Shown one piece after another: positions 8,085 through 17,519 of a stretch of DNA of 64,000 bases. The notes beneath the pieces are model-generated. The model was given only the letters and a program-made list of their open reading frames with translations, searched no databases and was not told the origin of the DNA. Location of the stretch: positions 1 through 64,000 of the forward strand of contig JAFGAC010000206.1 in assembly GCA_016933835.1 (NCBI GenBank). Direction: 5' to 3'. Origin of the DNA: Clostridiales bacterium. GTDB taxonomy: Bacteria > Bacillota > Clostridia > Peptostreptococcales > Acidaminobacteraceae. Every line of letters starts with the position of its first letter. The stretch's first letter is position 1. The translations under genes and the position numbers were made by a program.

Positions 8085-9209
8085 TTATATATATTTAAAT
8101 GGATTTATATCAAGTTTTGATTGAAATAGGATAACATCATAAGATTTTTTTTCTAATTCAATTTTCAATATTTCAGTCAATTCCTGAATATAATATTGTT
8201 CAGTTTCATAATGACCTGCATCTATGAGATTTAGACCTAATGCTTTTGCAAATTGAGCTTCATGATATTTAAGATCCCCTGTTATAAATACATCTGCACC
8301 TGTTTGATAAGCAATTTCAATAAAATCTGATGAAGCGCCTGTGCATAGTGCTACTTTACTGATCATTTTATCATTTGATTTTACAACTCTCATAGCGTCT
8401 GCTTTTAACAATATTTTCAATTCATCTGCAAAATCTTCTAACTTTTGCGTTTTATTCAGATAACCTACTAGTCCCATATTAGGATTATTCATCTGATTTT
8501 CTAAATATATGACATCGTAGGCAGGTTCTTCATAAGGATGAATACTAAGTATTTTTTTGATTATTAAATCTTTTTTTGATTCTTCTACCATTATTTCAAT
8601 TTTAATTTCTTCAACAGTTTCCAATTCACCAACTATTCCTATTGCAGGTATAGCTCCATCTACTGGTCTAAATGTACCTTTCCCTTCAACACTATAAGTA
8701 CACCCTTGGTAATTGCCATAAACTCCAGTATTGACTTGTTCAATCATATGGATAACCTTTTCACGATAATCAGTTGGAATATAAAAAGCTATTTTATAAT
8801 ATTTATTTATATATCCATCAGTTAGATTACTCAGTCTTTCAATATTCAATCTATTTGCCAGAAAATAATTCATTCCCTTTTCACTTGAATCTAAATTTGT
8901 GTGTGCTACAATAAGATTTATTCTATTTTGAATCAGTTTTAGTATCATGCTACCAACTGGATCTGAATTTATTACACTTTTAATAGATTTAAAAATCAAC
9001 GGGTGATGAACAATAATTAAATCTACACTTTCATCTATCGCTTCTTGAATTACTTCATCTGTTACTTCAAGCGCTGTCATTATCTTGTCAATTTGACTAT
9101 CGGAATTGCCTATTTGAAACCCGACATTATCCCATTCTTGTGCATATTTCTGTGGTGCAAACTGTTCTAGAATTTTAATCACATTTTTCGAATTTATTTT
9201 CACACTCAT
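8085..9209 (-). CDS. Nif3-like dinuclear metal centre protein (YqfO type)
   Basis: A 374-residue member of the Nif3/DUF34 family, often annotated as GTP cyclohydrolase I type 2. The metal site is intact: HHP (68-70), AHTNLD (102-107), and the C-terminal GDLKYHEAQ and DAGHYETE. The length, about 110 residues more than E. coli YbgI, shows the inserted PII-like middle domain found in YqfO of Bacillus. The ATG overlaps the 3' end of trmK by 35 bases, so the two are coupled. The trmK-nif3 pair downstream of rpoD is a conserved Firmicute arrangement. The true reaction of the family is unsettled. Confidence 0.88.
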   Translation of the reverse strand: MSVKINSKNVIKILEQFAPQKYAQEWDNVGFQIGNSDSQIDKIMTALEVTDEVIQEAIDESVDLIIVHHPLIFKSIKSVINSDPVGSMILKLIQNRINLIVAHTNLDSSEKGMNYFLANRLNIERLSNLTDGYINKYYKIAFYIPTDYREKVIHMIEQVNTGVYGNYQGCTYSVEGKGTFRPVDGAIPAIGIVGELETVEEIKIEIMVEESKKDLIIKKILSIHPYEEPAYDVIYLENQMNNPNMGLVGYLNKTQKLEDFADELKILLKADAMRVVKSNDKMISKVALCTGASSDFIEIAYQTGADVFITGDLKYHEAQFAKALGLNLIDAGHYETEQYYIQELTEILKIELEKKSYDVILFQSKLDINPFKYI

Positions 9210-9876
9210 ACACCTCCAGCAGTTTTTTTAATTTTAACTCCATCTCTTCAATCCTTTGACTTTGACTACTTTCTTGTTTTAATTTTTTTAAGATTTTTTT
9301 TGTAACATCTATTTTGTTTTCAACAAATTTTTTAGTATTTTTGTCTCTGTTTCTACGAAGTGCTTTGCTGATCTCAAATTCAAAATCATTTAAAATAACC
9401 ATTTTACCTTTTTTAACTTTAATTATTTCATAGAATTTATACCCTTCTTTTGCTATTAGCTCTTCAATTATTTCAAAATTATTTTCATATAGAAATTTTC
9501 TTAATTCAATACTGTTTTTCATAGGTTGAAGAATCAATTCTTTTGCATTGTAAGCAATTGCTGGATTTTCTTCAATTATCTCAGTAATCAACATGCCACC
9601 CATCCCTGCGATGATTATAGTATCAACTGGATTTTCTATGCCATTTAACCCAGATGCCTGAATAATTTTAATGTTATCTTCCATGCCATGTTTTTTAACA
9701 CTTTTAATCGCGTTTAGTACAGGACCTTCAACTATGTCACTTGCAATAATGCTGTCAGCTATTTTATTTTCAACTAGATAAATAGGAATATAAGCATGGT
9801 CTGTGCCGATATCCGCCACTTTGTTCCCAATTGTTACTGAATTTGCAATCATCAATAATCTTTGATTAAGTCTCAT
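9175..9876 (-). CDS. trmK: tRNA (adenine(22)-N1)-methyltransferase TrmK
   Basis: A 233-residue SAM-dependent enzyme making m1A22 in tRNA. The SAM site begins VADIGTDHAYIPIYL (about 20-34); the family loop IIAGMGGMLI follows at about residue 90, and the C-terminal third is a charged coiled coil as in YqfN of Bacillus. GGAGAGG lies seven bases before the ATG. The gene sits between rpoD and nif3. A strong hairpin with a T-run (9891-9924) lies between rpoD and this gene and ends right against its ribosome binding site, so expression may depend on readthrough. Confidence 0.9.
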   Translation of the reverse strand: MRLNQRLLMIANSVTIGNKVADIGTDHAYIPIYLVENKIADSIIASDIVEGPVLNAIKSVKKHGMEDNIKIIQASGLNGIENPVDTIIIAGMGGMLITEIIEENPAIAYNAKELILQPMKNSIELRKFLYENNFEIIEELIAKEGYKFYEIIKVKKGKMVILNDFEFEISKALRRNRDKNTKKFVENKIDVTKKILKKLKQESSQSQRIEEMELKLKKLLEVYECENKFEKCD

Positions 9877-9890
9877 AAGTAATCCTCTCC

Positions 9891-9924
9891 AAAAAATAAG
9901 ACTCGCTTAATTGCGAATCTTATT
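9891..9924 (-). terminator. Hairpin between rpoD and trmK, attached to the trmK RBS
   Basis: Read leftwards, AATAAGATTCGC (9924-9913) pairs with GCGAGTCTTATT (9906-9895) around a six-base loop with one mismatch, then the T-run continues directly into GGAGAGG of trmK. The rpoD stop codon lies inside the left arm. It could end most rpoD transcripts while letting some continue into trmK-nif3. Confidence 0.7.
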
Positions 9925-11068
9925 CAAGATAATCTTTTAGTTTTTTACTTCGGCTTGGGTGTTTTAGTTTTCTAAGTGCTTTTGCTTCTATTTGTCTGAT
10001 CCGTTCTCTCGTTACTTCAAATCTCTTGCCAACTTCTTCAAGAGTACGTGATCGGCCATCTTCCAATCCAAATCTCAATTTCAGCACCTTTTGCTCTCTT
10101 GGCGTCAAAGTATCCAACACTTCAATCAATTGCTCTCTAAGCATTGAAAATGCTGCAGCATCAGCTGGTGCAGGTGCATCATTATCCTGAATGAAATCCC
10201 CAAGGTGAGAATCTTCTTCCTCGCCAATCGGTGTTTCAAGTGAAACTGGTTCTTGAGCAATCTTTTGAATCTCTCTAACTTTCTCAACTGATATATCCAT
10301 TACATCGGCTATTTCTTCTGGCTTTGCTTCTCTTCCTAGCTCTTGAAGGAGTTGTCTCGATACTCTTGTCAATTTATTGATTGTTTCAACCATATGAACT
10401 GGTATACGTATTGTTCTCGCCTGATCCGCAATAGCGCGAGTAATTGCCTGTCTTATCCACCAAGTTGCATACGTACTAAATTTATATCCTTTTGTATAAT
10501 CAAATTTCTCAACTGCCTTGATCAATCCAAGATTCCCTTCTTGAATAAGATCCAAGAAAAGCATTCCTCTTCCAACGTACCTTTTTGCAATACTAACAAC
10601 TAAACGAAGATTCGCTTCACAAAGTTTCTTCTTCGCTTCATCATCGCCTTGCTCCATTCTTTTTGCAAGAGAAACTTCTTCGTCCGCAGTCAATAACCTG
10701 ACTTTCCCGATTTCTTTAAGATACATTCTGACCGGATCATCAATATTGACACCTTTTAAAAACATTATTTCATCTGCAGGTTTTCTCTTTTTGGATTTTA
10801 AGCTTACCTCATCATCCTCATCATCCTCATTATCGGTATCATCGTCAATAATCACATCATCAATTTCAATATCACCTAACCCCAATACAGTAACATCAGC
10901 ATCAGCGATCATTGAATATATATCTTCAACTTGGTCCTTATTTAAATCAAATTCAGATAGAGAGTCACCTATTTCTTTGTAAGTCAATTCACCTTTATCT
11001 TTTCCTCTTTTTAACAAAACATCTAGAGCGCCTGATAATTCAGCTCTGGTTTTATTCGATTTTGCCAT
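9920..11068 (-). CDS. rpoD: RNA polymerase primary sigma factor RpoD (SigA)
   Basis: The 382-residue housekeeping sigma factor. An N-terminal region 1.1 and an acidic stretch ([13 protein letters not shown]) precede region 1.2 ([13 protein letters not shown]). Region 2 holds [22 protein letters not shown] and the -10 reading helix [14 protein letters not shown]; region 4 ends [18 protein letters not shown] followed by [17 protein letters not shown] precedes the ATG. It follows dnaG by 15 bases, as in the classical macromolecular synthesis operon. The many TTGACA/TATAAT-like promoters in this window are its expected targets. Confidence 0.97.
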   Translation of the reverse strand: MAKSNKTRAELSGALDVLLKRGKDKGELTYKEIGDSLSEFDLNKDQVEDIYSMIADADVTVLGLGDIEIDDVIIDDDTDNEDDEDDEVSLKSKKRKPADEIMFLKGVNIDDPVRMYLKEIGKVRLLTADEEVSLAKRMEQGDDEAKKKLCEANLRLVVSIAKRYVGRGMLFLDLIQEGNLGLIKAVEKFDYTKGYKFSTYATWWIRQAITRAIADQARTIRIPVHMVETINKLTRVSRQLLQELGREAKPEEIADVMDISVEKVREIQKIAQEPVSLETPIGEEEDSHLGDFIQDNDAPAPADAAAFSMLREQLIEVLDTLTPREQKVLKLRFGLEDGRSRTLEEVGKRFEVTRERIRQIEAKALRKLKHPSRSKKLKDYLE

Positions 11069-11083
11069 CTGACTCCCTCCTTT

Positions 11084-12868
11084 CTAACCTCTTTTTTTAT
11101 TTATATCCGCAATCTGAGTATTAATTTCATGTTGTAATTCAGCATACTTCATTTTTGTTTTATCATAAATAGGACTTTCATTATTAATATTCGATAATAC
11201 CTTCTGACTTTCCTCTTTTATTTTTTGTAAATATCGCAATTTATCAGATAAAAGAAGTTCATAATAAATTTTTTCAACTTCCTTTAAACCATTTTTAACA
11301 GGTACATATTCAATATTATCCTCTGTTTCCTTAAGCATTTCTATTTCTTCAAGTGAAAGAACATCAATCGCATCAGATATTTCAAATTTTTCATGGGCTA
11401 ATAAAAATTCACTTACTTCCTTCAATAGCTTATACTTCAATTCGTCAAAATCAAATTTTTGAATTAATTCCAGAAAATATTTTCTTTCATGGATAAAAAT
11501 TTCAAATAAACGACGATACAATTTCACATCCTTTAATTTTAACACAATTTCATCCTTTTTGTCAGTCTCTTTTTTATTAAATTTCGAATGTTTCAATTCT
11601 TTGATTAAATTCTCCGATGAAAGACCTGTTTCGTGAGCAATTTTTTTAATATAAAGTTCATACTCTATGGAATTGCTAATTGTAGAAAAAATCGGTCTAA
11701 TTCTATCAATATACTCAATCAAATCAGATTTAATCGTAAATTTCAGACCTTCTTTATAATAATCAAGCATATATTCAATGGCATCTTGAGAATTATCAAT
11801 CATCTCTTGCAGTTTATCTTTCCCAAATTTGATAACATATTCATCTGGGTCGAGTCCATCCATCAATGATAATACTTTTACTTTTAGTGAAAATCGACTC
11901 AATATATCAACTGCCCTACGAGTAGCTTTGATTCCTGCTTGATCACTGTCATATAAAAGTACAACTTCTTTAGCATATCTTTCAATCAGCTTTCCGTGTC
12001 CATCTGTCAACGAAGTTCCTAGACTTGCCGCTACATTCTTGATACCTTTATCAAATAATGAAATAACATCCATATAACCCTCTACAATGACAATCTGTTT
12101 ACGGTCACCTAAATGATTTTTTGCGAAATTCATACCATACAGATGATAACTTTTATTAAATACTGGTGTATCTGGTGAATTTAAATACTTTGGCAAAGTA
12201 TCATCCATAACTCTGCCACCAAAACCAATTACTCTGCCTCTAATGTCAAATATAGGAAATATGATCCTGTTTCTAAATCTATCATAGTAACCCTCTGAAT
12301 TTTCTCTTTTAATAATTAAACCTGATTTTTCTAAAAGAAGCTCTGAATATTTCATTCTTAAGTTCTTATAGATATAATCCCATTGATCTGGTGCAAATCC
12401 CAATCCAAATTTTCTTCTAGTATCTTCAGAAATTTTCCGGTTAATCAAGTATTCACTTGCTTTTGAGTTATTCTTCAAAACATTATAAAAACCTTTTGCT
12501 GCCAATTTATTGATATTGAATATTTTTTCTTGCTCTTCATGACTTTTAATATCATATTTTTTTACTAGGTATTCATCAAGATTTAAACTATATCGATCTC
12601 CAATTTGTTCAATTGCATCAATAAAATCCAAATTTTCCATTTTCATAACAAAAGAAATTGCTGAACCTGAAGCACCGCATCCAAAACAATGAAAAATTTG
12701 TTTTTCCTCGGATACTACAAAAGACGGTGTTTTTTCTGAATGAAACGGACATAATGCCTTATAATTTCTACCTGTTTTTTTTAATGGTAAATAAGAATTG
12801 ACAACATCAATAATATTTAATCGTTCTAAAATAATGTCTGCAATGCCATCTACGTATTGTTTTCCCAT
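11084..12868 (-). CDS. dnaG: DNA primase DnaG
   Basis: A 594-residue primase that lays RNA primers at the replication fork. The zinc ribbon has Cys40, His43, Cys61 and Cys64 (CPFH and CFGC). The TOPRIM core shows VEGYMDVISL (about 258-268) and LYDSDQAG (about 309-316). The C-terminal part after residue 430 is the helicase-binding domain, poorly conserved as usual. It stands 94 bases after dgt and 15 before rpoD, all in one direction. Confidence 0.96.
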   Translation of the reverse strand: MGKQYVDGIADIILERLNIIDVVNSYLPLKKTGRNYKALCPFHSEKTPSFVVSEEKQIFHCFGCGASGSAISFVMKMENLDFIDAIEQIGDRYSLNLDEYLVKKYDIKSHEEQEKIFNINKLAAKGFYNVLKNNSKASEYLINRKISEDTRRKFGLGFAPDQWDYIYKNLRMKYSELLLEKSGLIIKRENSEGYYDRFRNRIIFPIFDIRGRVIGFGGRVMDDTLPKYLNSPDTPVFNKSYHLYGMNFAKNHLGDRKQIVIVEGYMDVISLFDKGIKNVAASLGTSLTDGHGKLIERYAKEVVLLYDSDQAGIKATRRAVDILSRFSLKVKVLSLMDGLDPDEYVIKFGKDKLQEMIDNSQDAIEYMLDYYKEGLKFTIKSDLIEYIDRIRPIFSTISNSIEYELYIKKIAHETGLSSENLIKELKHSKFNKKETDKKDEIVLKLKDVKLYRRLFEIFIHERKYFLELIQKFDFDELKYKLLKEVSEFLLAHEKFEISDAIDVLSLEEIEMLKETEDNIEYVPVKNGLKEVEKIYYELLLSDKLRYLQKIKEESQKVLSNINNESPIYDKTKMKYAELQHEINTQIADINKKRG

Positions 12869-12962
12869 AATTCACCGCCATACTGTATACAATCCTATAA
12901 CTCTTTTAATTCGACACAAACTCAAAGAATCCTTCAAAATTATGAAAGTTTAAATATTCAGA

Positions 12963-13973
12963 TTATTTCCAAAACTTCGGAACAAAAATATCCATATATT
13001 TATTGACAGCATATCGGTCTGTCATTCCTGCAATATAATCGCGAATTGCATCATCTTTCATGCCCTCGATATAGTCCTCATATCTCTCATTGCTCATTTC
13101 ACTTGGATGTTCCTGAAAATATAAATACAGCGCTCTTATAATGTGTTTCGCTCTGCCTTCTTCAGATTTTGCATTCATATTCAAATAGACATGGTCAAAC
13201 ATAAATTTTCTAAGCATATTGGTATAATTCAATATATTTGGACTCATATTAATTTCATTGCTATTATGCGAATAATGAACAATATCTGTAATCATTTTAT
13301 TAATTCTTTTTGAATGAGAATATCCAAGAACCATTAGTATTTCTTCGGGTATTTCTTCTAATTTTAAAACTTCAGCTCTAAGAGCATCATCAATATCATG
13401 ATTGATATAGGCTATACGATCACTTATTTTTACAATCTGACCTTCTAATGTTAAAGGTTTATTCGGCCCGTTGTGATTTAGAATACCATCTTTTACTTCA
13501 TAAGTTAAATTTAAACCTTTGAATGATTTATTAGTTTTTTCTATGTATTCTACAATCCTTAAACTTTGTTCGTTATGTGTAAATCCATTCGGCTTATGAA
13601 CATCATTTAATTCATATTCACCACTATGACCGAACGGTGTGTGCCCTAAATCATGTCCAAGAGCAATTGCTTCAGTCAGATCTTCATTTAACCTCAAAGC
13701 TCTAGCAATTGTTCTTGATATTTGTGCTACTTCAAGTGTATGTGTCAATCGCGTTCTGTAGTGATCACCTTCAGGAGATAAAAAAACCTGTGTTTTATGC
13801 TTAAGTCTTCTAAATGATTTAGAATGCAGTATTCGATCCCTATCCCTTTGAAATTCAGTTCTAATTTCACATTTGTCTTCAGGATATACTCTCCCTTTTG
13901 TGCTAACACTCAAAGTTGCAAACTCAGATAAATATTCTTTTTCAAATTTTTCCTGTTCATGTCTAAAATTCAT
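12963..13973 (-). CDS. dNTP triphosphohydrolase (Dgt-like HD protein)
   Basis: A 336-residue HD-domain hydrolase that converts dNTPs to deoxynucleosides plus triphosphate. The metal site is His78 in RLTHTLEVAQ, His107-Asp108 in LGHDLGHTPFGH, and a later Asp in IAYINHDIDDA. It is shorter than E. coli Dgt and matches the type-2 subfamily common in Firmicutes. GGAGGTG lies close before the ATG. Its place directly before dnaG fits a role in balancing dNTP pools for replication. Its promoter region carries a 29-base inverted repeat (13988-14016). Confidence 0.9.
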   Translation of the reverse strand: MNFRHEQEKFEKEYLSEFATLSVSTKGRVYPEDKCEIRTEFQRDRDRILHSKSFRRLKHKTQVFLSPEGDHYRTRLTHTLEVAQISRTIARALRLNEDLTEAIALGHDLGHTPFGHSGEYELNDVHKPNGFTHNEQSLRIVEYIEKTNKSFKGLNLTYEVKDGILNHNGPNKPLTLEGQIVKISDRIAYINHDIDDALRAEVLKLEEIPEEILMVLGYSHSKRINKMITDIVHYSHNSNEINMSPNILNYTNMLRKFMFDHVYLNMNAKSEEGRAKHIIRALYLYFQEHPSEMSNERYEDYIEGMKDDAIRDYIAGMTDRYAVNKYMDIFVPKFWK

Positions 13974-13987
13974 CGCGCACCTCCACG

Positions 13988-14016
13988 GTGTTAATTATAC
14001 CCAATTATATTAACAC
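13988..14016 (-). promoter_or_regulatory. dgt promoter region with inverted repeat
   Basis: Eight-base arms GTGTTAAT (13988-13995) and ATTAACAC (14009-14016) are separated by 13 bases. On the minus strand two TATAAT hexamers fall inside it, so an operator covering the dgt -10 is possible. There is no strong -35. Confidence 0.45.
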
Positions 14017-14020
14017 TTTA

Positions 14021-14066
14021 ACTAAATAATAGAAGCTTGCCACATAGCAAGCTTCTATTATTTAGT
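14021..14066. terminator. Long perfect hairpin ending the ccpN-ppsR-ppdK operon
   Basis: Two perfectly complementary 20-base arms (14021-14040 and 14047-14066) surround a six-base loop, starting right after ppdK ends. T-rich sequence flanks both ends, so it may stop transcription in either direction, although the T-tracts are interrupted. Confidence 0.75.
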
Positions 14067-14072
14067 TTTATC

Positions 14073-16697
14073 TTATTTTTGCTTGATTTTTGCTTGAGCT
14101 GCTGCTAATCTTGCGACTGGTACTCTGAATGGAGAACATGAAACATAATCAAGTCCAACTTTATTGAAGAAATCTATCGACTCTGGATCTCCTCCTTGTT
14201 CACCACATATACCAACTTTTAAATTTGACCGCGCCTTCTTACCATCTGCTGTCGCCATTTCAACTAATCTACCAACACCTTTCACATCAATGGTTTCAAA
14301 CGGATCTTTCTCAAATATATGTTTTTCTTTATACACTTTAAGAAATTTACCTGAATCATCTCTTGAAAAACCCAAAGCCATTTGAGTCAAATCATTTGTC
14401 CCAAATGAGAAGAATTCAGCCTCTTCTGCAATTTCACCAGCAATAAGTGCTGCTCGTGGTATTTCAATCATTGTTCCAATTTTATATACCATTTCCATCA
14501 TATTATTTGCCTCAAGTATTTCATCAGCTATCTTTTGAATCAATTCTTTTACAAGTGTAAATTCTTTTACCAATCCTACTAAAGGCACCATTACTTCTAC
14601 TGTGGGCATGAAACCTTTATTATTGTAAACATTCACTGCACCTTCAAAAATTGCTTTTACTTGCATCTCGTATATTTCGGGATAACTTATCGCTAACCTG
14701 ACCCCGCGATGTCCCAGCATTGGATTGAACTCGCTTAAGTCTTTAACAATATTCATAATTTCATGTTTATCAATATTCAATTCTTTGCTTAATTTTTCAA
14801 TGTCATCTTCTTCTTTTGGTAAAAACTCATGAAGTGGTGGATCTAAAAGTCTAATTGTAACTGGCTTTTCTTGCATTACTTCAAATATTTTTTCAAAATC
14901 ATCTCGCTGATAAGGCAATAATTTATCAAGAGCTTTTTGACGGTCATTAACATTTTGAGCTAAAATCATTTCTCTCACATGATAAATTCTTGATTCATCA
15001 AAAAACATATGCTCAGTTCTGCATAAGCCAATACCTTCAGCTCCAAAATCAACTGCATTCTGTGCATCTTTTGGTGTGTCCGCATTTGTTCTTATTCCAA
15101 GATTTCTTACTTCATCTGCCCATTTCAATATTTCATTGAAATTTCCTGTTAAAGTTATTTCAGTAATAGGAATTTCACCTTCATAAATTTTCCCAGTACT
15201 TCCATTTAGGGAAATCCAATCTCCCTCTTTTAATATCAAGCCTTGTACTTTCATTTCTTTTTTACTTTCGTTTACAAGAACTTCGCTGCAGCCAGCAACA
15301 CAACATTTACCCATTCCTCTTGCAACAACAGCAGCATGAGATGTCATACCACCCCTGGATGTTAAAATTCCCGCTGCGTGAATCATTCCTTCAATATCCT
15401 CAGGTGATGTTTCCTGACGCACTAAAATAGCCTTTTCACCTCTTGCTTTCGCACTAACAACATCTTCTGGAAAGAAATATATTCTTCCAGAAGCCGCACC
15501 TGGGGAAGCAGGTAAACCAGAAGCAATTAAATTTGCATCTTCTAATGCTTTCAAATTAAAATTCGGATGCAACATTTGGTCTATATGAATAGGATCTACT
15601 CTCATCAGCGCTTCTTCTTTAGTCAATACTCCATTATTACACATGTCCACTGCAATATTTATAGCTGCTTGTGCAGTTCGTTTTCCAGTTCTTGTTTGCA
15701 GAACATATAATTTCATGTTTTCAATTGTAAACTCAATATCCTGCATGTCTCTGTAGTGAACTTCCAATATCTCACACATTTTCATGAATTCATCATAAAC
15801 TTTTGGCATTATATCCTTCATTTCACTAATTGACAACGGTGTTCGAATACCAGCGACAACATCTTCTCCCTGGGCATTGATCAAAAATTCACCAAATACA
15901 CCAGATTCACCTGTTGAAGGATTACGTGTAAATGCAACACCCGTGCCACATTCACTTCCCATGTTACCAAACACCATTGATTGAACATTGACTGCTGTTC
16001 CCAAATTATCTGAAATAGCATGCGCTTTTCTATATATTTTAGCTCTCTGATTATTCCATGAGTCAAAAACAGCATTAATTGCCATATACAATTGTTCTTT
16101 AGGATCTGATGGGAAATCTATATGAGCTTCATTTTTAACTATTTTGTAATACTCATTTATGATGTTCTTTAGATCTTCTTCCGTCAGATCAAAGTCATTG
16201 TCAATATTCTTCAATCTTTTTTGATTGTCAAAAATAATATCAAAATGATGTTTGTCAATTTCTAAAACAACATCAGAAAACATTTGAATAAATCGTCTAT
16301 AGCTGTCATATGCAAAACGTCCATTTTGGGTCAACTTTTTCAGACCCTCAACTGTTTCTTCATTCAATCCCAGATTCAATATAGTATCCATCATGCCAGG
16401 CATTGAAACTGCTGCACCAGAACGAACCGAAACAAGCAATGGATTTTCAGCTTTACCAAAACCTTTGCCGGTTTTCTTTTCAAGTTCAATTAATTTTTCA
16501 TCAATCTGGCTAATTACATCTTTATCAATTTTTTTCCCATCATCATAATACTTGATACATGCCTCAGTGGATATTGTAAAACCCTCAGGCACAGCCAATC
16601 CAATATTAGTCATTTCAGCAAGATTGGCCCCTTTACCACCCAATAATAATTTGAGTTCTTTTTTACCTTCTTCAAATGAATAGACAAACTTTTTCAT
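14073..16697 (-). CDS. ppdK: Pyruvate, phosphate dikinase
   Basis: An 874-residue enzyme interconverting pyruvate + ATP + Pi and PEP + AMP + PPi. The nucleotide domain is N-terminal (GGKGANLAEM, SVRSGAAVSMPGMMDT), the swivelling phosphohistidine domain holds GGMTSHAAVVARG with catalytic His454, and the C-terminal PEP/pyruvate barrel ends with EFFSFGTNDLTQ and GICGEQGGD. Thr452, two residues before the histidine, is the residue PpsR kinases modify. A GTG at 16706 directly follows the ppsR stop, but the ATG at 16697 has AGGTG at a proper distance, so I start there. In anaerobes the enzyme often works glycolytically with PPi or makes PEP from pyruvate. Confidence 0.95.
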   Translation of the reverse strand: MKKFVYSFEEGKKELKLLLGGKGANLAEMTNIGLAVPEGFTISTEACIKYYDDGKKIDKDVISQIDEKLIELEKKTGKGFGKAENPLLVSVRSGAAVSMPGMMDTILNLGLNEETVEGLKKLTQNGRFAYDSYRRFIQMFSDVVLEIDKHHFDIIFDNQKRLKNIDNDFDLTEEDLKNIINEYYKIVKNEAHIDFPSDPKEQLYMAINAVFDSWNNQRAKIYRKAHAISDNLGTAVNVQSMVFGNMGSECGTGVAFTRNPSTGESGVFGEFLINAQGEDVVAGIRTPLSISEMKDIMPKVYDEFMKMCEILEVHYRDMQDIEFTIENMKLYVLQTRTGKRTAQAAINIAVDMCNNGVLTKEEALMRVDPIHIDQMLHPNFNLKALEDANLIASGLPASPGAASGRIYFFPEDVVSAKARGEKAILVRQETSPEDIEGMIHAAGILTSRGGMTSHAAVVARGMGKCCVAGCSEVLVNESKKEMKVQGLILKEGDWISLNGSTGKIYEGEIPITEITLTGNFNEILKWADEVRNLGIRTNADTPKDAQNAVDFGAEGIGLCRTEHMFFDESRIYHVREMILAQNVNDRQKALDKLLPYQRDDFEKIFEVMQEKPVTIRLLDPPLHEFLPKEEDDIEKLSKELNIDKHEIMNIVKDLSEFNPMLGHRGVRLAISYPEIYEMQVKAIFEGAVNVYNNKGFMPTVEVMVPLVGLVKEFTLVKELIQKIADEILEANNMMEMVYKIGTMIEIPRAALIAGEIAEEAEFFSFGTNDLTQMALGFSRDDSGKFLKVYKEKHIFEKDPFETIDVKGVGRLVEMATADGKKARSNLKVGICGEQGGDPESIDFFNKVGLDYVSCSPFRVPVARLAAAQAKIKQK

Positions 16698-16706
16698 TAA
16701 TGGCAC

Positions 16707-17519
16707 CTACCCTTTTTTTGATTGTATTATTTTTGCTATAATATTAGCAGTTTCTTCTACTGCTTTTGATGAAACATTAATGACTGGACATCCTATTTTT
16801 CTATAAATTTTATCTGCATATTCAAGTTCATCCAGTATACGATCTAAATTTGCATAAGTGGCAGTTGTATTGGCAAGTCCTAGTGCTTTAATTCTTTCAA
16901 CACGTATTTCGTTCAATTTATAAGGATCAGTTGTAAGACCTATAATTTTATCCTTGCTGATCTCATAAACTTCCTTAGGAACAGGTACTTCGGGAACCAA
17001 TGGTATATTTGCTACTTTAAGGTTCTTATGCGCAAGATACATACTCAAAGGTGTTTTTGAAGTGCGTGAAATTCCAAGTAAAACAATATCAGCTTTTTTT
17101 ACTCCTCTAGGATCTTTTCCATCATCATATTTTACAGCAAATTCAATTGCTTCTACTTTTCTAAAATATGTTTCATCTAGCCTTCTTATAATCCCAGCTT
17201 CGTAAATCGGTTTAGCATCAAAAAAAACTTCAAATTCTTTCAATAATGGTGACATAATATCAAAATATAAAAGATCAAACTCACGAGAAAGACGTAAAAT
17301 TTCATTTTTAACTTCAGGTATGACTGTAGTAAACACTACTAATGCATTGACATATTTAGCATCTTCCATTATATTTTGAATTTGACTTTTAGTACTTACA
17401 TATGAAAATTTTCTGATTTCATATGCTCTTGAAGTAAATTGTTCAGCTGCTGCCTTTATAACAAGTTCAGCGGTATCTCCAAGTGAGTCAGATAAAATAT
17501 ATATCATTTTCAAATTCAT
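16707..17519 (-). CDS. PPDK regulatory kinase/phosphorylase (DUF299, PpsR-type)
   Basis: A 270-residue bifunctional enzyme that inactivates PPDK by ADP-dependent phosphorylation of the active-site threonine and reactivates it by Pi-dependent removal. The family P-loop is LLGISRTSKTPLSMYLA (about 147-163), and the N-terminus reads IYILSDSLGDTAEL as in other members. Its ATG overlaps the ccpN stop by four bases, and the ppdK start follows within ten bases. Sensor, modifier and target are thus expressed together. Confidence 0.93.
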   Translation of the reverse strand: MNLKMIYILSDSLGDTAELVIKAAAEQFTSRAYEIRKFSYVSTKSQIQNIMEDAKYVNALVVFTTVIPEVKNEILRLSREFDLLYFDIMSPLLKEFEVFFDAKPIYEAGIIRRLDETYFRKVEAIEFAVKYDDGKDPRGVKKADIVLLGISRTSKTPLSMYLAHKNLKVANIPLVPEVPVPKEVYEISKDKIIGLTTDPYKLNEIRVERIKALGLANTTATYANLDRILDELEYADKIYRKIGCPVINVSSKAVEETANIIAKIIQSKKG

